47,137 bases of DNA. It comes from Oscillospiraceae bacterium (GTDB lineage Bacteria > Bacillota > Clostridia > Oscillospirales > Acutalibacteraceae). The stretch is from contig SVPD01000017.1 of assembly GCA_015066045.1 (NCBI GenBank), positions 1 through 47,137 of the forward strand, read 5' to 3'. The notes beneath the pieces are model-generated. The model was given only the letters and a program-made list of their open reading frames with translations, made no database searches and had not been told where the DNA came from. The position numbers and the translations under genes were made by a program. Shown here piece after piece: positions 26,963-33,631 of this stretch. How positions within the stretch are numbered: the stretch's first letter is position 1; each line of letters starts with the position of its first letter.

Positions 26963-28375
26963 TTATGCCTCCTCGTAAACGATTTTATTGAGAGCATTGA
27001 GATATGCTCTTATGCTGGCACCGATAATATCGGTAGAGATACCCTTGCCCGAATAAAGTCTGCCGTTTGAACGAAGCTTTACCAGAGCAGAGCCCATAGC
27101 CTCACGTCCCTCTGTAACGGACTGAATCTGGAAATCGTCAAGCTCATAATGACGGCCGACAATCTGCTCTATGGCAAGAAAGGATGCATCGATAGGACCG
27201 TCGCCGATGCTTAAGCCGCTTACTTTTTCGCCGTTTTTATTAAGAGTGATATTAGCGGTAGCGGAAATAACATTACCGCTGTTTATAACATAGCTGTCGA
27301 TTACATAAGTAGCGGGAACCTGTAAAGCCGCTGAAGCTACGATAGCATCGAGCTCCTTTGCGCCTACGTTCTTTTTACCGCTGATACGTCTGAATTCCTC
27401 GTAAACCTTGCCGATATCCTCCTGAGAGAGGTCGTAGCCGAGCATTTTTACCGCCTTGGTAACCTCTGTAATGTCATCGTGCTCATTAAGAACGAAATCA
27501 TCGGCATAAAAATCAGCTACGGAGCTGAGACCTGTACCCTTGTCGTTTTTGGAAGAAAGTATCCATTCTATCTGCTTTGAAACTCTGCAAAGCTCTGTGG
27601 TTTTAACGTCGCATTCACATCCGATTTCATCGCCGTGTACGCTGATAACCTTGCATACCGAGTCAAGATAAGCCGCATCGGTAGTGCCGATAACGGAGGC
27701 TTTGATTTCGTTGACACCGGATTTTACCGCAGTAACGGTGCAGGCAGCGGCCATACCGAGCGTATTGATGCACTTGACGCCGAAATTTACGCTTCCGCAC
27801 TCTGAAACGCTGGCTTTTACGTCATCGATAAACACACTGATTTCATCGGTAAGCATAGTACCGGCAGCATCGCTCAGGGTTACCGTGGCGGCACCTGCCG
27901 AAATAGCGGTGCTGATGGCCTTGGTGAGAAATTCGGGCTCACTTCTGGTAGCATCCTCTGCGATGAATTCCACGTCAGAGACATACTCTTTAGCCTTTTT
28001 AACGAGTCTGTCAATCATTTCGATGACCATAAGCGGCTTTTTACCGCAGACAAACTCCATCTGCACGGTAGAAGTAGGAACTACGACCTGAATTCTGGGC
28101 TTTACGGCATTTTTAAGGGCCTCGGCCACTCTGTCCACATCCTCTTCGGCAAGACAGACGGGAACGGCAACCACACTGTTTTTAACGCAGGAGGCTATTG
28201 ATTTGATAAGAAGAACATCCGTTTTTTCCTTTTTTATTTCGGGAAGCTCGATTACGCTGACATTTACCTTGTCAAGCAATTTAGCGATTTCGATTTTCTC
28301 TCTGAAAGAAAGGGAAGAATCAGCTGACTTTGCAGCTTCCTTTAATGTAACGTCTGCGATTAATAATCTTTCCAT
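26963..28375 (-). CDS. LeuA-like (HMGL-type TIM barrel plus LeuA dimer domain) protein lacking catalytic residues
   Basis: A 470-aa protein with 2-isopropylmalate synthase architecture: a TIM barrel (FIAEDATRSEPEFLTKAI is family-like) and a C-terminal LeuA regulatory domain (IGDGPIDASFLAIEQI, LYSGKGISTDIIGASIRAY). The active site is altered: the universal TLRDGEQ reads TLKEAAK (residues 10-16), the metal-binding H-x-H reads GVKCINTLG (Lys201, Ile203), and the NGIGERAGN loop reads GTTDAAYLD. It can hardly be a normal synthase. A regulatory or leucine-sensing role is possible. It is the first gene behind the Leu T-box, and ATG 28375 has AAGGAG. Confidence 0.85.
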   Translation of the reverse strand: MERLLIADVTLKEAAKSADSSLSFREKIEIAKLLDKVNVSVIELPEIKKEKTDVLLIKSIASCVKNSVVAVPVCLAEEDVDRVAEALKNAVKPRIQVVVPTSTVQMEFVCGKKPLMVIEMIDRLVKKAKEYVSDVEFIAEDATRSEPEFLTKAISTAISAGAATVTLSDAAGTMLTDEISVFIDDVKASVSECGSVNFGVKCINTLGMAAACTVTAVKSGVNEIKASVIGTTDAAYLDSVCKVISVHGDEIGCECDVKTTELCRVSKQIEWILSSKNDKGTGLSSVADFYADDFVLNEHDDITEVTKAVKMLGYDLSQEDIGKVYEEFRRISGKKNVGAKELDAIVASAALQVPATYVIDSYVINSGNVISATANITLNKNGEKVSGLSIGDGPIDASFLAIEQIVGRHYELDDFQIQSVTEGREAMGSALVKLRSNGRLYSGKGISTDIIGASIRAYLNALNKIVYEEA

Positions 28376-28414
28376 AACTAAGACTCCTTAAATAAAATTC
28401 ATCACATACACAAG

Positions 28415-28691
28415 AAAAAATGCCCTTGAAATTACTAAGTAACTTCAAGGGCGAATTAAATCCGCGGTACCACCTTGTTTACTGTCTGTGACAGTCACTC
28501 TTCAAAGCTCTGACAAGCTTTTAGCCATGATAACGGGGCCTCCGTGACCGCCTACACAATCTGAATAGACCTTCAGCAGTCCTGCTCTGAAACGAGACTG
28601 AATTATCCGCATCTGCCGATTCGCACCAACCACCGACTCTCTGAAAGCATGGGAAGATAACTCATAATTTCTTCAACGCATTTGTGATATT
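28415..28691 (-). promoter_or_regulatory. T-box riboswitch, specifier CTC (Leu)
   Basis: Minus-strand leader of the LeuA-like operon, with stem I distal motif AGAGAGTCGG, T-box core AAGGTGGTACCGCGGA (28461-28476), and terminator GCCCTTGAA/TTCAAGGGC (28422-28452) with a T6 tail. The specifier register is the same as in the Ile T-box: CTC-G-TTTCA-GAGC, with CTC at 28594-28596. Uncharged tRNA-Leu should turn the operon on. Confidence 0.9.
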
Positions 28692-28697
28692 GAAAGG

Positions 28698-28726
28698 ATT
28701 TTATCACCTGCAGGTGAATTTGTCAA
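28698..28726 (-). promoter_or_regulatory. Promoter of the Leu T-box transcript with palindrome in the spacer
   Basis: -35 TTGACA (28721-28726), -10 TAAAAT (28698-28703), 17-bp spacer. A perfect 14-bp palindrome TCACCTGCAGGTGA (28704-28717) fills the spacer next to the -10, a classic position for a repressor or MerR-like activator site. Confidence 0.75.
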
Positions 28727-28803
28727 GAGTTTTCCCGTAAAAAAGTAAAATTTTCTTTAACAGATAAAACGGTCAGGTATATCTTGCCGAAAGGAAACGA
28801 GGC

Positions 28804-29436
28804 TTATTTCGTGCCGAAAATCCTGTCTCCCGCATCGCCGAGTCCGGGAACAATATAGCCCTTCTCATTGAGCTTTTCATCCAGTGCGGCACAGTAAACG
28901 TGAACATCCGGATGCGCCTTCGAGAATGCCTCAATGCCTTCGGGAGCGGCGATGATGCACATAAATTTGATAGAACGGGGATTACGGAGCTTAATCTGTG
29001 AAACAGCATCGATGCCCGAGCCGCCTGTAGCAAGCATAGGATCGACGACGAAAACATCTCTTTCACTGATGTCCTTCGGTAATTTACAGTAATACTCGAC
29101 GGGAGTAAGAGTTTCCTCATCTCTGTAAAGTCCGATATGTCCTATACGGGCAGACGGAACCAAAGAAACGATACCCTCTACCATACCAAGACCTGCACGG
29201 AGAATAGGCACGATAGCGAGCTTTTTACCGCAGATATGCTTTGCTGTCATTTTACAGATGGGGGTTTCGATTTCAACATCCTCAAGCGGTAAATCTCTCG
29301 TTGCCTCATAGCCCATAAGTGTGGCTATCTCCGAAACGAGTGCTCTGAAATCCTTTGAGCTGGTCTCTTTATTACGGAGTATGGAGAGCTTATGCTGGAT
29401 AAGGGGGTGATTGAAGATTGTTACGTTACTGTTCAT
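28804..29436 (-). CDS. upp: Uracil phosphoribosyltransferase
   Basis: A 210-aa type I PRTase that salvages uracil to UMP with PRPP. The PRPP loop is [14 protein letters not shown], and the uracil-binding C-terminus reads [17 protein letters not shown]. Full length and typical. Monocistronic, with its own promoter at 29476-29503. Confidence 0.98.
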   Translation of the reverse strand: MNSNVTIFNHPLIQHKLSILRNKETSSKDFRALVSEIATLMGYEATRDLPLEDVEIETPICKMTAKHICGKKLAIVPILRAGLGMVEGIVSLVPSARIGHIGLYRDEETLTPVEYYCKLPKDISERDVFVVDPMLATGGSGIDAVSQIKLRNPRSIKFMCIIAAPEGIEAFSKAHPDVHVYCAALDEKLNEKGYIVPGLGDAGDRIFGTK

Positions 29437-29475
29437 TTGACATTTCCTCTTTTCTTCATATTTCCTTCAGTAATT

Positions 29476-29503
29476 ATTATACACTTAAAATTTAATAAAT
29501 CAA
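29476..29503 (-). promoter_or_regulatory. Promoter of upp
   Basis: -35 TTGATT (29498-29503), 16-bp spacer, -10 TATAAT (29476-29481) on the minus strand. Confidence 0.65.
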
Positions 29504-29532
29504 GGATATACGGTTAAATTTTTCGTGATATA

Positions 29533-29586
29533 AAAAAGCACCCACAGTAAAGTGAGTGCTTTTCTGAAAATGGTCGGAGTGACGGG
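29533..29586 (-). repeat. 54-bp repeat, copy A: tRNA 3' end plus terminator
   Basis: Identical to 29814-29867 except one base, offset 281 bp. It holds a tRNA-Pro 3' end (CACTCCGACCA on the minus strand) and a terminator with a 9-bp stem AGCACTCAC/GTGGGTGCT followed by T6. The pair indicates tandem duplication of a tRNA-Pro unit. Confidence 0.85.
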
Positions 29587-29745
29587 TTGCGGGTGTACGG
29601 TGGACACCTCTGTGCGAAGCACAGAAGCAACGACCGAGGCGGCAGCCGAGACCTTGAACCCATGGCTACCTCTTGCGGTTCCCAAAATCGCTTCTCGGCT
29701 TGGAGCGCCGAGCGATTTTGACCGCTGCGCCACAGTCACACTCCC
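29572..29745 (-). pseudogene. Relic tRNA-Pro with expanded arms
   Basis: A degenerate tRNA-Pro copy. The acceptor stem still pairs (GGAGTG with CACTCC, CCA end encoded) and the T-stem halves ATGGG and CCCGT remain. The T-loop has gained about 60 nt containing the hairpin TCTGTGC-GAA-GCACAGA, and the anticodon arm is a long stem AAAATCGCT...CGGC with a GCTCCAA loop that lacks T33. It is not a functional tRNA; whether the RNA is made is unknown. Confidence 0.5.
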
Positions 29746-29813
29746 TTTATCCGCCACAGGCGGCGGTCGTGTTCTGTGCCTGGTCCCTCAGGTTCGGGCC
29801 CAATCGGCCAAAG

Positions 29814-29867
29814 AAAAAGCACCCACGGTAAAGTGAGTGCTTTTCTGAAAATGGTCGGAGTGACGGG
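29814..29867 (-). repeat. 54-bp repeat, copy B: tRNA 3' end plus terminator
   Basis: Second copy of the 29533-29586 repeat. It overlaps the left attachment site of the integrative element and carries the terminator that presumably served the original tRNA-Pro gene before integration. Confidence 0.85.
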
Positions 29868-29898
29868 ACTTGAACCCATGGCCTCTTGGTCCCGAACC
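29847..29898. other. Left attachment site (att) of the integrative element
   Basis: 52 bp identical to 34683-34734, i.e. the 3' two-thirds of tRNA-Pro from the anticodon loop to just past CCA. Beyond 29898 the sequence departs from the tRNA, so this copy is the displaced 3' end and gives no complete tRNA. The tract 29899-29980 holds a GTTGC-TGTC-GCAAC hairpin and a few tRNA 5'-like bases (ACCAAACTTCGCCAC) but no gene. Confidence 0.9.
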
Positions 29899-29980
29899 GT
29901 TGCCGCGATGTGTTGCTGTCGCAACACCAAAAAACCAAACTTCGCCACGCTTGAACGCACTTGGTATAAATTAATTAATT

Positions 29981-30475
29981 TTACTTTTCATAATCGATTG
30001 AATTATCAACAGATTTATTGTTTTTATATACTCTAAATTTCTCAAGTTCTTGAAATCTACCAACAGCAATAAAAACAGTACTTAATATCTTTAGTACGGC
30101 TTCGATTATATCTGTAGTTAATAATTGTATTTTAACATAATCGCTTGTGTCCTTATAAAATATATCACCGAATTTGTATGGCTCATCATTTCCATAGGTT
30201 AATATATCTTCCAAAAGATGATATATTGCTTTAAGTTTTTCATTTAAATATACCCAATCATCATTGTAAAAGGTTTCCATATAGATATTTTTTATTATCA
30301 GTTCCCAAACAAGAACGGCAAATAATAATGCATATCCGTATATCTCTATTTTTCTTGCAGTTCTATCCGATAACTTTACAACGCTGTTATAAAAATAAAC
30401 GAATATAAAAACAAATCCTAATACGACTAATAAAATTAACAGAATAGGAAAAATAGGTTTTAAAATATCAAACAT
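29981..30475 (-). CDS. Membrane protein of unknown function (element)
   Basis: A 164-aa protein with two strong transmembrane helices (residues about 7-30 and 47-65) and a mainly helical, charged C-terminal half with a third hydrophobic stretch near 125-140. I recognise no family. ATG 30475 lies 13 bp after the serine recombinase stop; its ribosome site GGGGG overlaps that stop, so the two are probably cotranscribed. Toxin, immunity or phage-exclusion roles are imaginable but not shown. Confidence 0.7.
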   Translation of the reverse strand: MFDILKPIFPILLILLVVLGFVFIFVYFYNSVVKLSDRTARKIEIYGYALLFAVLVWELIIKNIYMETFYNDDWVYLNEKLKAIYHLLEDILTYGNDEPYKFGDIFYKDTSDYVKIQLLTTDIIEAVLKILSTVFIAVGRFQELEKFRVYKNNKSVDNSIDYEK

Positions 30476-30485
30476 AAAAGACCCC

Positions 30486-31088
30486 CTATTCCGTCATACT
30501 AACGAGTTTGTAAAAACTCGTTCTTTTTGTTTCTGTCATTTCCATTGCGGTCTTTGCGGTTATTTCTCCCGCTTTCCAAGAGGCATAAACCTCAGACCAA
30601 TTTTCAGGAAATGTCAATGCGGGTCTGCCTAATTTCTTGCCTTTTTGCTTTGCGGCTTCAATGCCCTCAGCCTGACGCTTTTTAATTGTTTCGCGTTCCT
30701 GCTCGGCTATCGTTCCCAAAACCTCAATAAGAATGTTGTTTACCATTTCAAAGACCCATTCCTGACCCTCAGGTAAGTTCATCATAGTTGTTGGTAAATC
30801 AATAACTTTGAGCCTTATGCCATTATCCTTAAAATATTGAAGTTCGTTTTTTATATCGGCTTTGTTTCGGCTTAGTCTGTCGAGTGATTTAATAACAAGT
30901 GTATCACCGCGACGGAGCATTGCATTTTTTAAAGCCTGATAACCTGAACGGTCTAAGTTCTTGCCGCTTTCTTTATCTGTTATTATATCTCTCTCGGTTG
31001 CTCCAAGAGACTTAAAAGCAGATATTTGGCGGTCAAGGTTTTGGTCTTTGCTTGATACTCGTGCGTAAAAATATGTGCGGCTATCCAT
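30486..31088 (-). CDS. Serine recombinase (resolvase/invertase family)
   Basis: A 200-aa small serine recombinase. Catalytic serine lies in FYARVSSKDQN (residues 7-17), followed by LVIKSLDRLSRN and the arm EQERETIKKRQAEGI. A short DNA-binding region (GRPALTFPENWSEVY, ITAKTAMEMTETKRTSFYKL) ends the protein as in Tn3/Hin-type enzymes. It may resolve element multimers or invert DNA. It ends in TAG; if that TAG were read, TGA would stop translation five codons later. ATG 31088 has AAAGGGG. Confidence 0.92.
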   Translation of the reverse strand: MDSRTYFYARVSSKDQNLDRQISAFKSLGATERDIITDKESGKNLDRSGYQALKNAMLRRGDTLVIKSLDRLSRNKADIKNELQYFKDNGIRLKVIDLPTTMMNLPEGQEWVFEMVNNILIEVLGTIAEQERETIKKRQAEGIEAAKQKGKKLGRPALTFPENWSEVYASWKAGEITAKTAMEMTETKRTSFYKLVSMTE

Positions 31089-31119
31089 GTTCGCGCCCCT
31101 TTCTTTATCTTATGTTTGT

Positions 31120-31197
31120 ATTATATCATAAGTGTTCGTAAATATCAATATATTTGCGAATATATTTGTAAATTATTTTATATATTTAACGAACAAA
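31120..31197 (-). promoter_or_regulatory. Recombinase promoter and inverted repeat, possible res/operator site
   Basis: -10 TATAAT (31120-31125), 17-bp spacer, -35 TTGATA (31143-31148). Overlapping it is a dyad with outer arms TGTTCGTAAATAT and ATATTTAACGAACA (one extra A) near 31134-31197, with CGAATATAT-type repeats between. Such a layout fits a resolvase binding region upstream of its own gene. Confidence 0.5.
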
Positions 31198-31288
31198 GAA
31201 AACACGGTGAATTTGTGTGTTTATAAAGGTGTACCTTTGCGAACACAAAATATAGAGCGAACTATTGTCCGCTCTATAGACTACTTAT

Positions 31289-31684
31289 TTATTTTTTCAT
31301 TAATTCTTTTGGGAATGCATAATTGCTTCCTTGAAGTTTTAATATCTCATCGATGATTTCCCAACTAAGCACCAAATCACCGTTTGTAACATTAAATGTT
31401 GTTACAAGGATATCGTCTTTAATTTCCCATATTCCATCTGTTATCATTTCTGCATCGTTTACTGTATTTTTACGTACTACTTGCAATGTACCACCTTTAT
31501 ATATGTTCATGGTTAATTCAATTTCATCGCCCGAATTGAATTCCTTGTAATTATAAGAGAACTTACTTTGGTTTGTATATTTTCCTATCCATTCTCCAAT
31601 AACTGTTTCTGAACTATCAGCACCACAAGCAGCAAACAACATACACATAACAACTACTAAAAGAAGAGCAACTATTTTTTTCAT
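31289..31684 (-). CDS. Lipoprotein of unknown function (element)
   Basis: A 131-aa protein with a lipoprotein signal: MKKIVALLLVVVMCMLFAAC, lipobox LFAAC with Cys20. The mature part is beta-rich and looks like a lipocalin-type or DUF-style small domain (IGEWIGKY, GIWEIKDDILVTTF). It is anchored outside the membrane. Surface lipoproteins on small mobile elements can act in exclusion, but nothing here proves it. Confidence 0.8.
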   Translation of the reverse strand: MKKIVALLLVVVMCMLFAACGADSSETVIGEWIGKYTNQSKFSYNYKEFNSGDEIELTMNIYKGGTLQVVRKNTVNDAEMITDGIWEIKDDILVTTFNVTNGDLVLSWEIIDEILKLQGSNYAFPKELMKK

Positions 31685-31702
31685 TTTTACACCTCGTTAT
31701 TT

Positions 31703-31888
31703 TTATTTTTGTTGAGATAAATTCTGCACCGCTAATCTGATGCTCTGCGGTACGCCATTCATTTTTACATACTTTGAAACTGTTGAGCCGCTTCTTCCTA
31801 TTTGTCTGCCAACCTCGGCATAATTGCCATATTTAGCATAAAGGCGGTGCATTTCAACAATTTCTTCGGGTGTTACTCGTTTAGCCAT
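31703..31888 (-). CDS. Small helix-turn-helix protein (element)
   Basis: A 61-aa protein with a recombinase-type HTH (residues about 15-45, YGNYAEVGRQIGRSGSTVSKYV). An upstream extension in frame is possible, but ATG 31888 is only 1 bp from the stop of the preceding gene, so translation is coupled. Its HTH resembles the DNA-binding arm of serine recombinases; it may bind element DNA as regulator or directionality factor (inference). Confidence 0.75.
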   Translation of the reverse strand: MAKRVTPEEIVEMHRLYAKYGNYAEVGRQIGRSGSTVSKYVKMNGVPQSIRLAVQNLSQQK

Positions 31889-31889
31889 A

Positions 31890-32111
31890 TTATTCAGCCT
31901 TTTTACGGAAAGGTTTATCACCCTTAACAACGCACTTATCAGAATTAGCGATGCAATCTTTCCAAAGTTCATCAATGTAACCTATAAAGGTTTTTTTCTT
32001 GCTTTCATCATCACTCACTTGCATAATAATTTCATTGATAGCATCGAGCTTCTGCTGATAGTTCCAAGGTACTGTGATTGTTTTCTTGTCTGTGTCGAGA
32101 ATAATTCTCAT
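31890..32111 (-). CDS. Small conserved element protein, function unknown
   Basis: A 73-aa charged protein (MRIILDTDKKTITVPWNYQQ at the start, lysine-rich end). From memory, similar small proteins beginning with a beta-strand and ITVP occur on Firmicute plasmids and islands, but I cannot name the family. ATG 32111 has GGAGG. First gene of the minus-strand operon behind the (TA)n promoter. Confidence 0.75.
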   Translation of the reverse strand: MRIILDTDKKTITVPWNYQQKLDAINEIIMQVSDDESKKKTFIGYIDELWKDCIANSDKCVVKGDKPFRKKAE

Positions 32112-32160
32112 GATTTTCTACCTCCAAAAGTAAAATAAAAATGCACGAATATGCCATTTT

Positions 32161-32215
<55 letters not shown>

Positions 32216-32532
32216 GCATTTACACGAAAATAATTGAAAAACTTTAAAAATACAATCTTTCGCGTAAAAATCAAGAAAATTCAAATAAATTCGGTGAGTT
32301 TTGATGCGTTTTTGGTTGTTTTGCATTGTATTCATGTATATTCAAGTGTATTTAATTATAATGAACGAAAACCAAAAGAAATGCACGAAAACGATAACGG
32401 TCAAATAAAAATAACTCTTGACCGCGGAGCTACCCACATTTATTGACTATGCTCAATGCAATTTTAATTTCTCCCGTATTACCGCCCGCCCTCATATAGG
32501 AGAATTATACACTAACCGTCAGGCGGTCTCCT
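32216..32532. other. Gene-poor AT-rich stretch; possible origin or regulatory region
   Basis: About 320 bp without a convincing gene. It contains an inverted repeat CGGTCAA/TTGACCG (32398-32424), TTCATGTAT/TTCAAGTGTAT-type near-repeats around 32330-32352, and a weak terminator-like stem AGGAGA/TCTCCT (32499-32535) before T-rich sequence. Its position before the putative replication operon would suit an origin, but no clear iterons are visible. Confidence 0.35.
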
Positions 32533-32561
32533 TTGATTTTTTATAAAAATTTTAGTATAAT
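32533..32561 (+). promoter_or_regulatory. Promoter of the TAG-containing operon
   Basis: -35 TTGATT (32533-32538), 17-bp spacer, -10 TATAAT (32556-32561). Transcription would start near 32568, 55 bp before the first gene. Confidence 0.75.
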
Positions 32562-32623
32562 ATATATGTAAGTTAAAGATAAAAACTCACAGAAAAAATA
32601 TTGATGAAAGGAGAGAACGCCCG

Positions 32624-32857
32624 ATGTATAAAAGTTCATTTGAACGCTATCTTGAAGCATTGACTAAGTCTATGGATATTACTTTATAGTATCAATTCCA
32701 AAAGGACATGATAAAACAGAATTTATTAAGCGACCGTGAAATAGATGTTATTGCTGATAAAGTTATTCAGCGTTTAAATATAAGTGTCGATGTTACTGAT
32801 ATTATCAAGGAAATTGACAACCTGAACGATAAAATAAAGAACCTCGGAAACTACTGA
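32624..32857 (+). CDS. Small protein with one in-frame TAG, read as Gln (element)
   Basis: A 77-aa protein if TAG at 32687-32689 is glutamine: ...MDITL-Q22-YQFQKDM..., ending at TGA 32855. ATG 32624 has AAAGGAGAG at 8 nt. After the TAG the frame stays open for 55 codons to the end. It is amphipathic and helical, with heptad-like hydrophobics near the C-terminus (IIKEIDNLNDKIKNL), suggesting a coiled coil. Family unknown. It could instead be a nonsense-mutated gene, or give a 49-aa product from an internal ATG (32708), which has AAAAGG close by. Confidence 0.65.
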
Positions 32858-32886
32858 TAAATTAGAGAAAAAGGAGAAAATGTGAT

Positions 32887-33498
32887 ATGCCAAAAGTAAC
32901 ATATCCCAATCAGAGAAACATTAAAATCAACCGTGAACGCGCGACGGTTGATTTCCTCGGTATCAAAAATGAAAATTGGTAGGCGGCAAGTCGCGACCTC
33001 GGAGCAACTGCTCTGAGGCTGTACCTATATCTTGCCTCTAATGCCAACGGCTATACAATAGCCTTGTCTCCTGCGGCTGTTCGCAGGGATATAGGTATGG
33101 CAAGGTCAACATATCACGATTAGTTTCATATACTTGTTGACAAAGGTTATTTAGTTCCTGCGGCGGGCAGTACCTTTGAATTCTTCGAAAAGCCTCAACC
33201 GCGTACCGTGAACAACCCCAAAAATGAAGTGTTGACAGACGGATTGAATTTTGAAACAAGCACGGCTGCCGATGAGGGCATACCGCAAAACGGTCAAGGT
33301 GTAATGAGAGAGAATATAGAAATAAATAATACAACTGATATAACAGATAATAGTATAAATACAAGTCAGGTTGAAACCGAAGAAAAGAAACCACCCTTTG
33401 TGCCAAAAGTGACGGAAATAAAAATACCCTCGCCCTCAGCATAGGGTAATAAAAGACCAACATACATACCACCTAAAAAGGGTGAATTTGTATTTTAA
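32887..33498 (+). CDS. HTH replication-initiator-like protein with three in-frame TAG codons read as Gln
   Basis: A 203-aa protein if three TAGs (32980, 33121, 33442) are glutamine: NENW-Q32-AASRDLG, STYHD-Q79-FHILVDKG and PSPSA-Q186-GNKRP. The true stop is then TAA 33496, 9 bp before a strong terminator. A winged-helix-like region (residues 33-92, ALRLYLYLASNANGYTIALS ... IGMARSTYHD) resembles the helix-turn-helix/replication proteins of small Firmicute elements, where, from memory, WQAA and YHDQF occur. Ordinary Gln codons CAA and CAG are used five times too. No frameshift, TAA or TGA occurs. AAAGGAG lies upstream. Confidence 0.75.
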
Positions 33499-33506
33499 AT
33501 AGATTA

Positions 33507-33539
33507 AGCGGGAGATGTTCGTCTCCCGCTGATTTTTTT
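33507..33539 (+). terminator. Terminator of the TAG-containing operon
   Basis: Perfect 9-bp stem AGCGGGAGA/TCTCCCGCT, 6-nt loop, then GA and T7. A 14-bp perfect palindrome GCCCTCATGAGGGC (33540-33553) follows directly and with the T-rich tract after it may be a second terminator. Confidence 0.9.
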
Positions 33540-33631
33540 GCCCTCATGAGGGCATTTATTTTTTATAGACAACTTTCACAACTTAATAAACAAAACGCCT
33601 CTGCCGCCGTTATACGGAGCGTGGCACATCG

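Noticed and set aside
29500-29960. Short reading frames in the tRNA repeat region
   Set aside because: They run across tRNA repeats and terminators and contain repeated tRNA-derived peptides; not genes.
32234-32446. Possible 70-aa plus-strand protein
   Set aside because: AT-rich, no ribosome site, no family look and odd composition; treated as non-coding.
33038-33472. 144-aa minus-strand reading frame opposite the TAG-containing gene
   Set aside because: Low-complexity Leu/Tyr composition typical of an antisense shadow, no ribosome site, and the plus-strand frame gives recognisable HTH protein.
32624-33498. Ordinary pseudogene explanation for the interrupted operon
   Set aside because: Kept only as the alternative hypothesis. 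All four interruptions are TAG, each at a plausible Gln, with no frameshift or other stop over 280 codons and intact promoter, ribosome sites and terminator.
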